In this document: piece after piece, positions 16,673-23,568 of the stretch
Numbering within the stretch: position 1 is the first letter of the stretch
How the letters are laid out: each line of letters opens with the position of its first letter
Source: CAZDYP01 sp964509505
GTDB taxonomy: Bacteria > Chloroflexota > Anaerolineae > JACRMK01
DNA: 25,055 nt
Assembly: GCA_964509505.1 (NCBI GenBank)
Contig: CAZDYP010000064.1
Coordinates: forward strand, 1-25,055
Direction: 5' to 3'
Program-made: the position numbers and the translations under genes
Notes under the pieces: generated by a model
Told to the model about the DNA's origin: nothing
Database searches by the model: none
What the model saw: the letters and a program-made list of their open reading frames with translations, nothing else

Positions 16673-18889
16673 TTATCCACCCGGAAACGCCTGATTGATA
16701 AACCCATTGCTCACACCCGCCTTATATTCAAACGTGGCAAGGTCTTGCTTCCGGCCGGTGCGCGTGACTTTTACGCGCACCGCTGCCCACGTCAAACTAT
16801 TGCCCGTTGCGTCTGCCGTTGCGCCAACCAAGTTCATCGGATTGCTGCCGCGATTCATCGCATAACGCCCAAGGTCGGTGTGACCCTGACCCAATGGAAT
16901 CGCAATGGTGTCGGGACGAATCGCGGGAAACGTATAGACGAGCGCTTCGACCTCGCCGTTGGGCGACGTGATCTTGACGACATCGCCATCTTGCACACCG
17001 AGTTGTTGCGCGGTCTTGGGGTTGATCTCGACCCACGTCTGCCATGACACCGTCGTCATCCCATCGGGCGAGCCTTGCAGCCACGGTTGACTGGCGCCGC
17101 GCCCATCGCTCAACAAGTCATTCATGAAAATGTGCAAGTAGAAGGGATACTCTTTTTCGTCGCCTTGAAATGGTGTCGGCGCTACGTTGAGCGGCGCAGG
17201 TTGCGCGCTTGGCAGCGCAGGGGTGGGCGTGGCAGTGGAGAGCCACCAACCGCCATGCTGCAGGAAGCGCGACCACAACACGCCGCTCCCAGACCCACCC
17301 GCTGCGCCCGCGCCAAGCTGCGCAACAGTTTCTTTGAGGAACGCCACCTCATCTTTCCAGGTCAATGCTTTTGCCGTGGCGGGAATGCGTTGCGCGACAG
17401 TGAGCAAGACGTCAGCCGCTGAACGCGAGTCATACAAAGGCACGACAACAGGTTGCTGCCCGCTCACAACGGGCGTCGCAAAGTTGGGCGATACCGCTTC
17501 GTAACCCCACGCTTCCAAATAAGTGCGGTCTGGCAAAATCAAATCAGCCCACACCGCCGTCTCATCCACGATGGGCGCGAATGACACCACGAAAGGCACT
17601 TTCTGCAACGCCTCCAGAAAACCCAGCTGCGGTGGCAAGTCATACACAGGATTCGCGCCATGCACGAACAAGACTTGCACTTTGCCATCGTTCATCTGCT
17701 GAATCGTTTTTTGCGCGTCGGCAAGCGACGAGGGTTTGCGTTTCGCTAACTTTGCTTGGGCTGGCAGCGCCGCGAGAGCCATGCCACCCGGACGATTGAC
17801 GTTGCCCGCGATGAGGTTCAGTGCTTGCACGGCTTTCACGCTTTCCGCGCCATTGGGCAAGCCCGTCAACACGCTGCCCGGCATCGCTAAGGGACGCTCG
17901 ACTTCGGCAAAGATACGCGCGAGTCGCGCCAATTCGTCCGCTGCAATCCCACTCGCCGCAGCGACACTATTCACATCTATCGCGCCCGCTAACGCGCGCG
18001 CGCGCGTCACACGCTCATTCGAGCCAAAGCCGCGATCTGCGATGAGGCGCGCGATGGCTTGTGCGACTAAGCCTTCGGCGCCGGGTGTGATGGGCAACCA
18101 CTGATCTGCCTTCGCGCCTGTGATGGTCATCTTCGGCTCGAACTGTACGAAGTAGCCACGCTTGCCCAATGCTTGGCTGCGAAAAGCGCCGAACTCTACG
18201 CCGTAACGCGCCGCCGAGAGGCCCGTCGCTGCAAAGTCCGCGCCAAACGAAAAGACCACCTCGGCATGGCTCACATCGTACGTCGGCAATTCATCCACGC
18301 CGAACAGTTCACGACTCGTCGCATGCAACAGCGCGTAGCCATGATATGCCGTGTACAAATCAAACACGACAGGCGACGGCGCGCCGAGCGCTTGCGTGAA
18401 GCGCGCGAACAAATCGTAGAGATGCCCCGACATCGTAGCGTCGCCCCACACGGCCACACCGCTGCCCGCGCTTTGCGCTTTGCCAATCAAAGTATTGATG
18501 GCTTCGTTCCAATGGACGCGCTTGAATTGTCGGCTGCCGCGCGTTGCTTGTTGCGCTGGGCTTTGCAAGCGGTCAGGGTTATAGAGCCATTGCAAACCCG
18601 CTTGACCTCGCGCGCACAACTTGCCGCGATTGAGCGGATGTTGCGCGTTGCCCTCGATCTTTTTCGCGCGCCCATTCATGACGCGGACGACGATGCCGCA
18701 CCCTGCGGGACATTGGCGACAGGCGCTGGCATACCAGGTGGCTGTGCCGGCGAGTTGTTCTTCAGGCGGTTTAACGTACGGCTCTAGCGTGACTGAGCGA
18801 CGCGGCGCTTGGCAGCCGGCTAACACGGCTGCGGATGAAGCCATGACGCCCAGTTGGATGAAGTTGCGACGAGTAAGCTCTTTGGACAT
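16673..18889 (-). CDS. actB1: ACIII molybdopterin-oxidoreductase-like subunit ActB1
   Basis: A 738-residue member of the molybdopterin oxidoreductase superfamily. In known ACIII this domain lacks molybdopterin and acts structurally. The N-terminus has a twin-arginine motif (TRRNFIQLG) and a lipobox ending at Cys26 (VLAGC), so it is a Tat-exported lipoprotein. C57-x2-C60-x3-C64-x27-C92 forms a complete formate-dehydrogenase-like [4Fe-4S] site, with CRQCPAGCG and KLCARGQ well preserved. A C-terminal beta-barrel domain includes the segments AQQLGVQDGDVVKI and IPLGQGHTDLGRYA. The start lies nine bases after the actA stop with no clear ribosome-binding site, so coupling is likely. Confidence 0.92.
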   Translation of the reverse strand: MSKELTRRNFIQLGVMASSAAVLAGCQAPRRSVTLEPYVKPPEEQLAGTATWYASACRQCPAGCGIVVRVMNGRAKKIEGNAQHPLNRGKLCARGQAGLQWLYNPDRLQSPAQQATRGSRQFKRVHWNEAINTLIGKAQSAGSGVAVWGDATMSGHLYDLFARFTQALGAPSPVVFDLYTAYHGYALLHATSRELFGVDELPTYDVSHAEVVFSFGADFAATGLSAARYGVEFGAFRSQALGKRGYFVQFEPKMTITGAKADQWLPITPGAEGLVAQAIARLIADRGFGSNERVTRARALAGAIDVNSVAAASGIAADELARLARIFAEVERPLAMPGSVLTGLPNGAESVKAVQALNLIAGNVNRPGGMALAALPAQAKLAKRKPSSLADAQKTIQQMNDGKVQVLFVHGANPVYDLPPQLGFLEALQKVPFVVSFAPIVDETAVWADLILPDRTYLEAWGYEAVSPNFATPVVSGQQPVVVPLYDSRSAADVLLTVAQRIPATAKALTWKDEVAFLKETVAQLGAGAAGGSGSGVLWSRFLQHGGWWLSTATPTPALPSAQPAPLNVAPTPFQGDEKEYPFYLHIFMNDLLSDGRGASQPWLQGSPDGMTTVSWQTWVEINPKTAQQLGVQDGDVVKITSPNGEVEALVYTFPAIRPDTIAIPLGQGHTDLGRYAMNRGSNPMNLVGATADATGNSLTWAAVRVKVTRTGRKQDLATFEYKAGVSNGFINQAFPGG

Positions 18890-18898
18890 GGTTATTTT

Positions 18899-19426
18899 CT
18901 ACTGATGACACGTCAAACAATCGGTCAACTGTTTGGCGTTGGGTTGCTGCTGATGACACGTCAAACAAAAGCCCATGCTCATGGTCTGCACTTGGCGCGT
19001 CACTGTCATGTGTCCAACATCGCCGTGACAGCGCTCGCAATTCAGACGACCAGTGACGACGTGCGCTTGATGGCTGAAATACACAAAGCGCGGCAGCTGC
19101 GTGACGCGCACCCAAGGAATCGGCTCTTGCCGTTCCCAGTAGCCCATTAACTTTTTGATTTCAGGTGAATTGGTCTCGTTGGTTTGGTGACAGCCGATGC
19201 ACTTGGCGACGCTGGGGATACCCGCAACGGGCGACTTGGTGACGCCCGTGTGACAAAACTGGCAAGGGATACCCTTCTGCACCATGCTCTCGTGATTGAA
19301 TGCGATGGGTTGCTCGGGCGCCGCCTGAGTGCTGGAAGCAATGAATAAAAACACACCCACTAACGCGAGCGCCAACACACCCCCGAGCCACAGCCAACGG
19401 CGTCGTCCGAAAGAAGAAACAGTCAT
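18899..19426 (-). CDS. actA: ACIII pentaheme cytochrome c subunit ActA
   Basis: First gene of the ACIII operon. The 175-residue protein has an N-terminal membrane anchor or uncleaved signal (about residues 11-31) and five c-type heme motifs: CQFCH (55-59), CIGCH (76-80), CERCH (130-134), CLTCH (154-158) and CLTCH (170-174). Histidines in FNHESM and FSHQAH fit distal ligands of a c7-like fold. Five hemes is the number known for ActA of phototrophic Chloroflexota. No ribosome-binding site is obvious before the ATG, and no clear promoter was found in the 139 bases shared with the divergent sigma-factor gene. Confidence 0.92.
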   Translation of the reverse strand: MTVSSFGRRRWLWLGGVLALALVGVFLFIASSTQAAPEQPIAFNHESMVQKGIPCQFCHTGVTKSPVAGIPSVAKCIGCHQTNETNSPEIKKLMGYWERQEPIPWVRVTQLPRFVYFSHQAHVVTGRLNCERCHGDVGHMTVTRQVQTMSMGFCLTCHQQQPNAKQLTDCLTCHQ

Positions 19427-19551
19427 AGTCTAGTCGTGAGGCTACACTTCAGGTTGAGCGACGCGAGGGTAGCCCAATCGCTGGAATCTATCAAAGCGCA
19501 CGGGCTCCAACCCGCTCATCATCCGTGCTTTGTATGTCGCTATATCTCATG

Positions 19552-19557
19552 TAGAAT
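19552..19557 (+). promoter_or_regulatory. Candidate -10 element for the ECF sigma gene
   Basis: TAGAAT lies eight bases before the ATG at 19566, which would place the transcript start at or next to the start codon. The -35 is poor (tttgta at 19529-19534). A leaderless message would explain the lack of a ribosome-binding site. Confidence 0.35.
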
Positions 19558-19565
19558 CCCACCCA

Positions 19566-20111
19566 ATGAACCCAACGCCTTCTAGTGAAACCCTGATACG
19601 CCGCGTCGTGTCCGGTGATGAAGACGCTTTGCTCGCGCTATACCAAAAACATAGCCGAGCGGTTTACTCATTGGTCATTTACATCGTGAAAGAACCTGCG
19701 ACGGCTGAAGAATTGCTGCAAGATGTTTTCACGACCCTTTGGCAAAAGGCGCATAGCTTCGATCCGAAGCGCGGGCGCGTCGAAACGTGGCTCCTGCAAA
19801 TTGCGCGGAATCATGCGATTGATTGGCTGCGGCAGCAACGGCGGCGCGTCCGCGAAGCTGTTTCACTAGAAGATGACGCGCAACACGAAAGCATCGCCGA
19901 CCCGCAATCCTCGCCTGTGGAACAATTCAATGATTTGTCTGGCTTGTTAAAAGCGCTGCCGCCCGCGCAACGCCAAGTCATCGAATTGGCTTATTTTCAG
20001 GGATTCACGCACACCGAGATTGCAGCCAAACTCAACTTGCCTATGGGCACCGTGAAGAGTCGCATCCTGCTAGGGCTACAAAAATTGCGTAGCCTGTCCA
20101 ATCATCCGTAG
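19566..20111 (+). CDS. ECF-family RNA polymerase sigma factor
   Basis: A 181-residue group 4 sigma factor. Region 2 spans about residues 22-92, with LLQDVFTTLWQKAHSFDP and VETWLLQIARNHAIDWLR. Region 4 spans about 122-175, with a helix-turn-helix at GFTHTEIAAKLNLPMGTVKS. The ATG at 19566 was chosen because an upstream in-frame TTG (19530) adds residues unlike the family and overlaps a -10-like box. It is followed by an RskA-type anti-sigma gene, and SigK/RskA-like pairing is inferred. It is divergent from the ACIII operon, which it might control, but no matching promoter was identified. Confidence 0.92.
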   Translation: MNPTPSSETLIRRVVSGDEDALLALYQKHSRAVYSLVIYIVKEPATAEELLQDVFTTLWQKAHSFDPKRGRVETWLLQIARNHAIDWLRQQRRRVREAVSLEDDAQHESIADPQSSPVEQFNDLSGLLKALPPAQRQVIELAYFQGFTHTEIAAKLNLPMGTVKSRILLGLQKLRSLSNHP

Positions 20112-20273
20112 GCGTGGGCATTACTGCTATGCACTACGCCTGCGAGTGCGGTTTAGATTAGTAGGGGCGCAAGAATTTTTATGCTTGCCATGAGTGAATC
20201 TGTGATGTACAAAATGTTCGTATTAAGCTGTAGAAGGGGTACGCCCTGTTAAACGGGGCCCGTGAGAGACGTG

Positions 20274-21017
20274 ATGACGCACGAAGAAATGCGGGAACAA
20301 ATCATGCTGCTGGCATTGGACGCCCTGACTGAAGCGGAAGGACGCGAGGCGCGCGCACATCTGGAAACGTGTTCGAATTGTCGCGCGCTGTTCGCCGAAC
20401 ATCAACAAGCCTTAGCGCAGCTCTTAGCTCAAGTGCCAACGGTGGATGCGCCTAACGTGACCACCCAGCTGCGCGCGCGTGTGCGCGCGTTTAAATCAGA
20501 CACCACGCCACGCGCCTCAATACTGACGGCTGTGCGGCATGGGTGGCAATCGTTTTGGGGTTTGCCGCGCTGGGTCAGAGCGAGCGCATTCACTTTACTG
20601 CTCATCTTACTCATCGGCAGCCTTGCCACACTCTGGCCGCAACCCATAGACGAGCGCGAAGAGTATGTCAAACTACGCAGCCAACCTGACGTGGTGAAGG
20701 TGCGACTCACAGGCACAGATATCGCGCCCGAAGCAACAGGGCAAGTGGTGATTGATCCGAAAACCAACCAAGCGTATTTGGCTGTTTGGAATTTGAAGAA
20801 ACTCTCCAAAGATTACGTATATCAAGTTTGGTTGGTGCGTGAGGGAGGACGCGATAATGGCGGGCTGCTCACCGTTGTTGATCCCAAAGAAGCTATCGTC
20901 GCTTTGAAAAGCCCACGACCTTTCAGTACGTATCGTGAGATTGGGCTGACCATCGAACCTGCTAACGGCAGCTCCAACCCTACCACGCCGCGCGTCATGG
21001 GCGGGTACTTGCGCTAA
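20274..21017 (+). CDS. RskA-like membrane anti-sigma factor with zinc-binding domain
   Basis: A 247-residue protein. Residues 1-45 form a zinc-associated anti-sigma domain with His29-x3-Cys33-x2-Cys36. One membrane helix lies at about 101-120. The outer domain (about 135-247) matches the RskA C-terminal domain: GQVVIDPKTNQAYLAVWNL, YVYQVWLVREGGRDNGG and GLTIEPANGSSNPTTP. It would hold the upstream ECF sigma factor at the membrane until a signal triggers proteolysis. The ATG at 20274 is taken over a GTG twelve bases upstream since the domain begins there. The 162-base gap after the sigma gene holds nothing else recognisable. Confidence 0.9.
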   Translation: MTHEEMREQIMLLALDALTEAEGREARAHLETCSNCRALFAEHQQALAQLLAQVPTVDAPNVTTQLRARVRAFKSDTTPRASILTAVRHGWQSFWGLPRWVRASAFTLLLILLIGSLATLWPQPIDEREEYVKLRSQPDVVKVRLTGTDIAPEATGQVVIDPKTNQAYLAVWNLKKLSKDYVYQVWLVREGGRDNGGLLTVVDPKEAIVALKSPRPFSTYREIGLTIEPANGSSNPTTPRVMGGYLR

Positions 21018-21025
21018 CTATCAGC

Positions 21026-21163
21026 AGGCGTTACGCAATGGGAAGCATTTCACCGCGAAGATACGAAGAACACGAAGAGGCTTTTGTTTTTCTTCGCGCT
21101 CGCCTGCCCTCTTGAAAGGGTCGCCTCTGCGCAGTGCAGTAATTCCAACCGCGTAACTCCTAT
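21026..21163. repeat. Dispersed repeat, copy B
   Basis: About 138 bases aligned with 5694-5822, containing accgcgaagatacgaag, ttcttcgcgctcgcctgccc and ccaaccgcgtaactcctat. It begins nine bases after the anti-sigma stop, in a convergent intergenic region. A pyrimidine-rich stretch of repeated ccctgtctc/ccgtctcc units follows at about 21187-21240. Confidence 0.7.
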
Positions 21164-21240
21164 TGGTGGCAAGGCGACAAATTTTCACCGTGTCACCCTA
21201 TCACCCTGTCTCTCCGTCTCCCCGTTCCCCCTTTCCTCGT

Positions 21241-22125
21241 TCACTCGTTTACCCGGCGCTGCTCAATCAGCGCCGCCGTCACCCACGAAGGCGCGGGCGA
21301 TTGATACATCGTCGTCATGTCCGCATACGTGATGTCGAGGATGTGCCCTTCCAACGGACCGAGCAAGTAGCGCACGACACTCCCCGCATCGCGCGCGTCG
21401 CTCTTCGCTGTCACGCAATGTTGATTGTAACCCCAGTAGTCGCCGATGCGGAGCAAGTCCAAACCTTCTTGAATGGTTTGATGGGCAAGCTCGCGCCCGC
21501 CCTTTTCAAAAAATACTGCCTTGTCAGGCGAGTCGCCATAAGCAATACCATGATGAAACGCATCCGCTGTCGAGATGATGACGGCGTCTTTGGCGATGGC
21601 TTGCAGTTCTTTCATGCCGGGTAAGATCATCGGTCTGCCGCCAACGAGATATGGATAGCGTACGCTGACTTCGGGCGCTTTGACGCCGCGCCGCTTCGCC
21701 TCGGCATCCAGCAAGAACAGAAAGTCGAGCAGGGAATACTCGGTCTCCCAATCGTTGAAGCCGCCAAGACCCGGTCCTTGCACGCCCCAATATTTTTCTT
21801 TGGTCACATCCGCGCCATTCGCCACGCGCACACGCGCCTCTTGCAGCTCATCGGTCAGCGCGTGCAACACGCCAATCGCCAGCACGCGGTCAGCGCCCGA
21901 ATCTATGCACGCCTGCGCACATGCGGCAATCTGATGCCCACACACCTTGAGTCCCGCGTGAGGGATGATAATGCTACCGCCATCCCTCAATGTCGGCCCA
22001 AGTTTCCATCGCTCGCCCTGTTCAAGAATCGCGTTGACGCCTGCCTCGCCGAGTTCGGCGCGCTCATCCGCAATCATCTTGTGCACATAGGCTTTTAGCG
22101 CTTGACGATCGAGTTTGTTAGACAT
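21241..22125 (-). CDS. MEMO-family protein (extradiol dioxygenase-like fold)
   Basis: A 294-residue protein. The ATG at 22125 is set by AAAGGAG six bases upstream; the longer frame to 22200 lacks support. It matches the MEMO / AmmeMemoRadiSam-B family: PHAG with His56, GVLHA with His88, STADAFHHG with Asp188 and His191, and a C-terminal YNQHC with Cys217, then ITYADM and SWVTAALI. These align with human MEMO1 metal-site residues H49, H81, D189, H192 and C244, so a copper- or iron-binding redox role is possible. Bacterial relatives often sit beside AMMECR1 and a radical SAM gene; neither is here. The nearest neighbour is a divergent deacetylase-family gene. Confidence 0.72.
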   Translation of the reverse strand: MSNKLDRQALKAYVHKMIADERAELGEAGVNAILEQGERWKLGPTLRDGGSIIIPHAGLKVCGHQIAACAQACIDSGADRVLAIGVLHALTDELQEARVRVANGADVTKEKYWGVQGPGLGGFNDWETEYSLLDFLFLLDAEAKRRGVKAPEVSVRYPYLVGGRPMILPGMKELQAIAKDAVIISTADAFHHGIAYGDSPDKAVFFEKGGRELAHQTIQEGLDLLRIGDYWGYNQHCVTAKSDARDAGSVVRYLLGPLEGHILDITYADMTTMYQSPAPSWVTAALIEQRRVNE

Positions 22126-22223
22126 GAGTAACTCCTTTGATTTGAAGAGCAACCGCCATCTGGCAAACGAGTAACAGTACACCAGCTCGCCGCGATGCAA
22201 ACTTGAATGGCAGCGCGTGCGCC

Positions 22224-22229
22224 ATTATA
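22224..22229 (-). promoter_or_regulatory. Candidate -10 element for the MEMO-family gene
   Basis: A perfect TATAAT on the minus strand, about 100 bases before the ATG at 22125. No good -35 lies at the right distance, so this is tentative. Confidence 0.35.
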
Positions 22230-22246
22230 CACTATACAACTAGGCT

Positions 22247-22275
22247 TTGTCTTTTTGCGTCAACCAGCCTACAAT
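22247..22275 (+). promoter_or_regulatory. Candidate promoter for the deacetylase-family gene
   Basis: TTGTCT (22247-22252), a 17-base spacer and TACAAT (22270-22275), about 50 bases before the ATG at 22327. Confidence 0.5.
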
Positions 22276-22326
22276 CAATCGCGTAGCCTGATTTGTGCTC
22301 AGTTGTGCGGTGAGTATCATCATCCC

Positions 22327-23400
22327 ATGTCCACCATCCTCATCTATCACCCCCGCTACGACCAACGCGGCTTCTCGCGCGTCTCAAAGTCGTGGATGCG
22401 TTATCGCCAAAGTTATCAACTGTTTGAAGAGCTCGGCTTCTTCGCCAATGGGTTACGCGTCGAGCGACAAGAGCTCGCGCCCCTTTCGGAATTGTTGCGC
22501 GCGCACACGCCAGAGTATGTGGAGTTCGTGCAGCGCAAAGATGCAGAAGGCTCAGGCTTCTTGGACTACGGCGACACGCCCGCCTATCATGGCGTCTTTG
22601 ACCGCGCGCGGCTCAGCGTCGGCGGCTCGCTGCTTGGCGCACAGCTCATCCTGGAAGGCGTCGCCGCTCACGCTTTCAATCCAAGCGGCGGTCTGCATCA
22701 TGCGCAACGGGACCGCGCAGGCGGCTTCTGCGTCTTCAACGATGTGGTCATCGTCGCGCGTTGGCTGCAAGCGCATGGGTTGACGCGCATCGCCGTCATA
22801 GACATTGATGGACATCACGGCGACGGCACACAAGCCTTGCTCTACGACGAACCTTTGCTCACGATTTCATTGCACCAATACGACGGACGTTTTTACCCAC
22901 GCACCGGTCGCGCCGACGAAATCGGTGTGGGGGCAGGGCGAGGCTATGCCATCAATGTGCCATTGCCGCGCCGCACAGGACACCACGCATACCTGACCGC
23001 ATTCGAACAAATCGTCGTGCCTACACTCTATCGCTATCGTCCCGAATTTTTGCTCGTCCCCTTCGGTGTGGACGGTCACGCCGACGACCCGCTCGTCGGC
23101 TTGCAGCTCACCACACACACCTATCAAGCCATCATCACGCGCTTGCGCGCCATCGCATTTGAATTGTGTCACGGACGCATGATGCTCTTTGGCAGTGGCG
23201 GCTACAATCCCAACGCCGTCGCGCGCTGTTGGAGCATCATGCTCGGCACATTAGCAGATTGTGTGCCAGCGTATCGTCGCACGCGCTTTGCAGAACTCCA
23301 CGATGCGCCGCGCGAAGAAGACCATGAGGCAGCGCGCAAGGTCGAACTTGTGATTGAAGATGTGAGAAACCAACATGGAGAAGCGCATGGGATTGACTGA
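22327..23400 (+). CDS. Histone deacetylase / acetoin utilisation (AcuC)-family enzyme
   Basis: A 357-residue zinc-dependent amidohydrolase of the arginase/deacetylase fold. The ATG at 22327 begins the family-like MSTILIYHPRYDQRGFS; a longer frame from 22207 runs through the promoter region and is rejected. Catalytic elements are all visible: the tandem His124-His125 in SGGLHHAQ, zinc ligands Asp161 and His163 in DIDGHHGDG, Asp249 in FGVDGHADDPL, and the catalytic Tyr293 in GSGGYNP. It could deacetylate a protein lysine, an acetylpolyamine or another acyl amide; sequence does not decide. The ribosome-binding site is weak. The next gene carries a SIR2-like domain, an unrelated NAD-consuming fold. 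Confidence 0.9.
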   Translation: MSTILIYHPRYDQRGFSRVSKSWMRYRQSYQLFEELGFFANGLRVERQELAPLSELLRAHTPEYVEFVQRKDAEGSGFLDYGDTPAYHGVFDRARLSVGGSLLGAQLILEGVAAHAFNPSGGLHHAQRDRAGGFCVFNDVVIVARWLQAHGLTRIAVIDIDGHHGDGTQALLYDEPLLTISLHQYDGRFYPRTGRADEIGVGAGRGYAINVPLPRRTGHHAYLTAFEQIVVPTLYRYRPEFLLVPFGVDGHADDPLVGLQLTTHTYQAIITRLRAIAFELCHGRMMLFGSGGYNPNAVARCWSIMLGTLADCVPAYRRTRFAELHDAPREEDHEAARKVELVIEDVRNQHGEAHGID

Positions 23401-23482
23401 TGCTGATGATTGCTCACAACTTGAAAACTCTCCAAGTTTGAATCTCCCCAACGCTTGAAGCTGTGAATAATCACCAGGCTGA

Positions 23483-23512
23483 TTGACTTGTCACATATCC
23501 TCAGCGTATAAT
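23483..23512 (+). promoter_or_regulatory. Strong sigma-70-type promoter for the SIR2-protease-like gene
   Basis: TTGACT (23483-23488), an 18-base spacer and a perfect TATAAT (23507-23512). The transcript would begin near 23519, about 50 bases before the ATG, with GGAGGGG at 23555-23561. Confidence 0.75.
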
Positions 23513-23568
23513 GCGCGCGTTGGTTCGGCCGTCAGCAAATTCATATCTCGTTCGGAGGGGAAAGGTCT

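Noticed and set aside
16673..18889. Active molybdenum respiratory reductase or formate dehydrogenase
   Set aside because: Gene order and the actA, actC and actD neighbours identify ACIII, whose homologous subunit has no molybdopterin.
21187..21240. Possible short tandem repeat or CRISPR-like array in the ccctgtctc/ccgtctcc stretch
   Set aside because: Units are short and irregular, with no spacers; it is a pyrimidine-rich low-complexity stretch.
22207..22326. Longer N-terminus of the deacetylase-family protein
   Set aside because: The added residues lie over a promoter-like region and do not resemble the family; the ATG at 22327 begins the domain.
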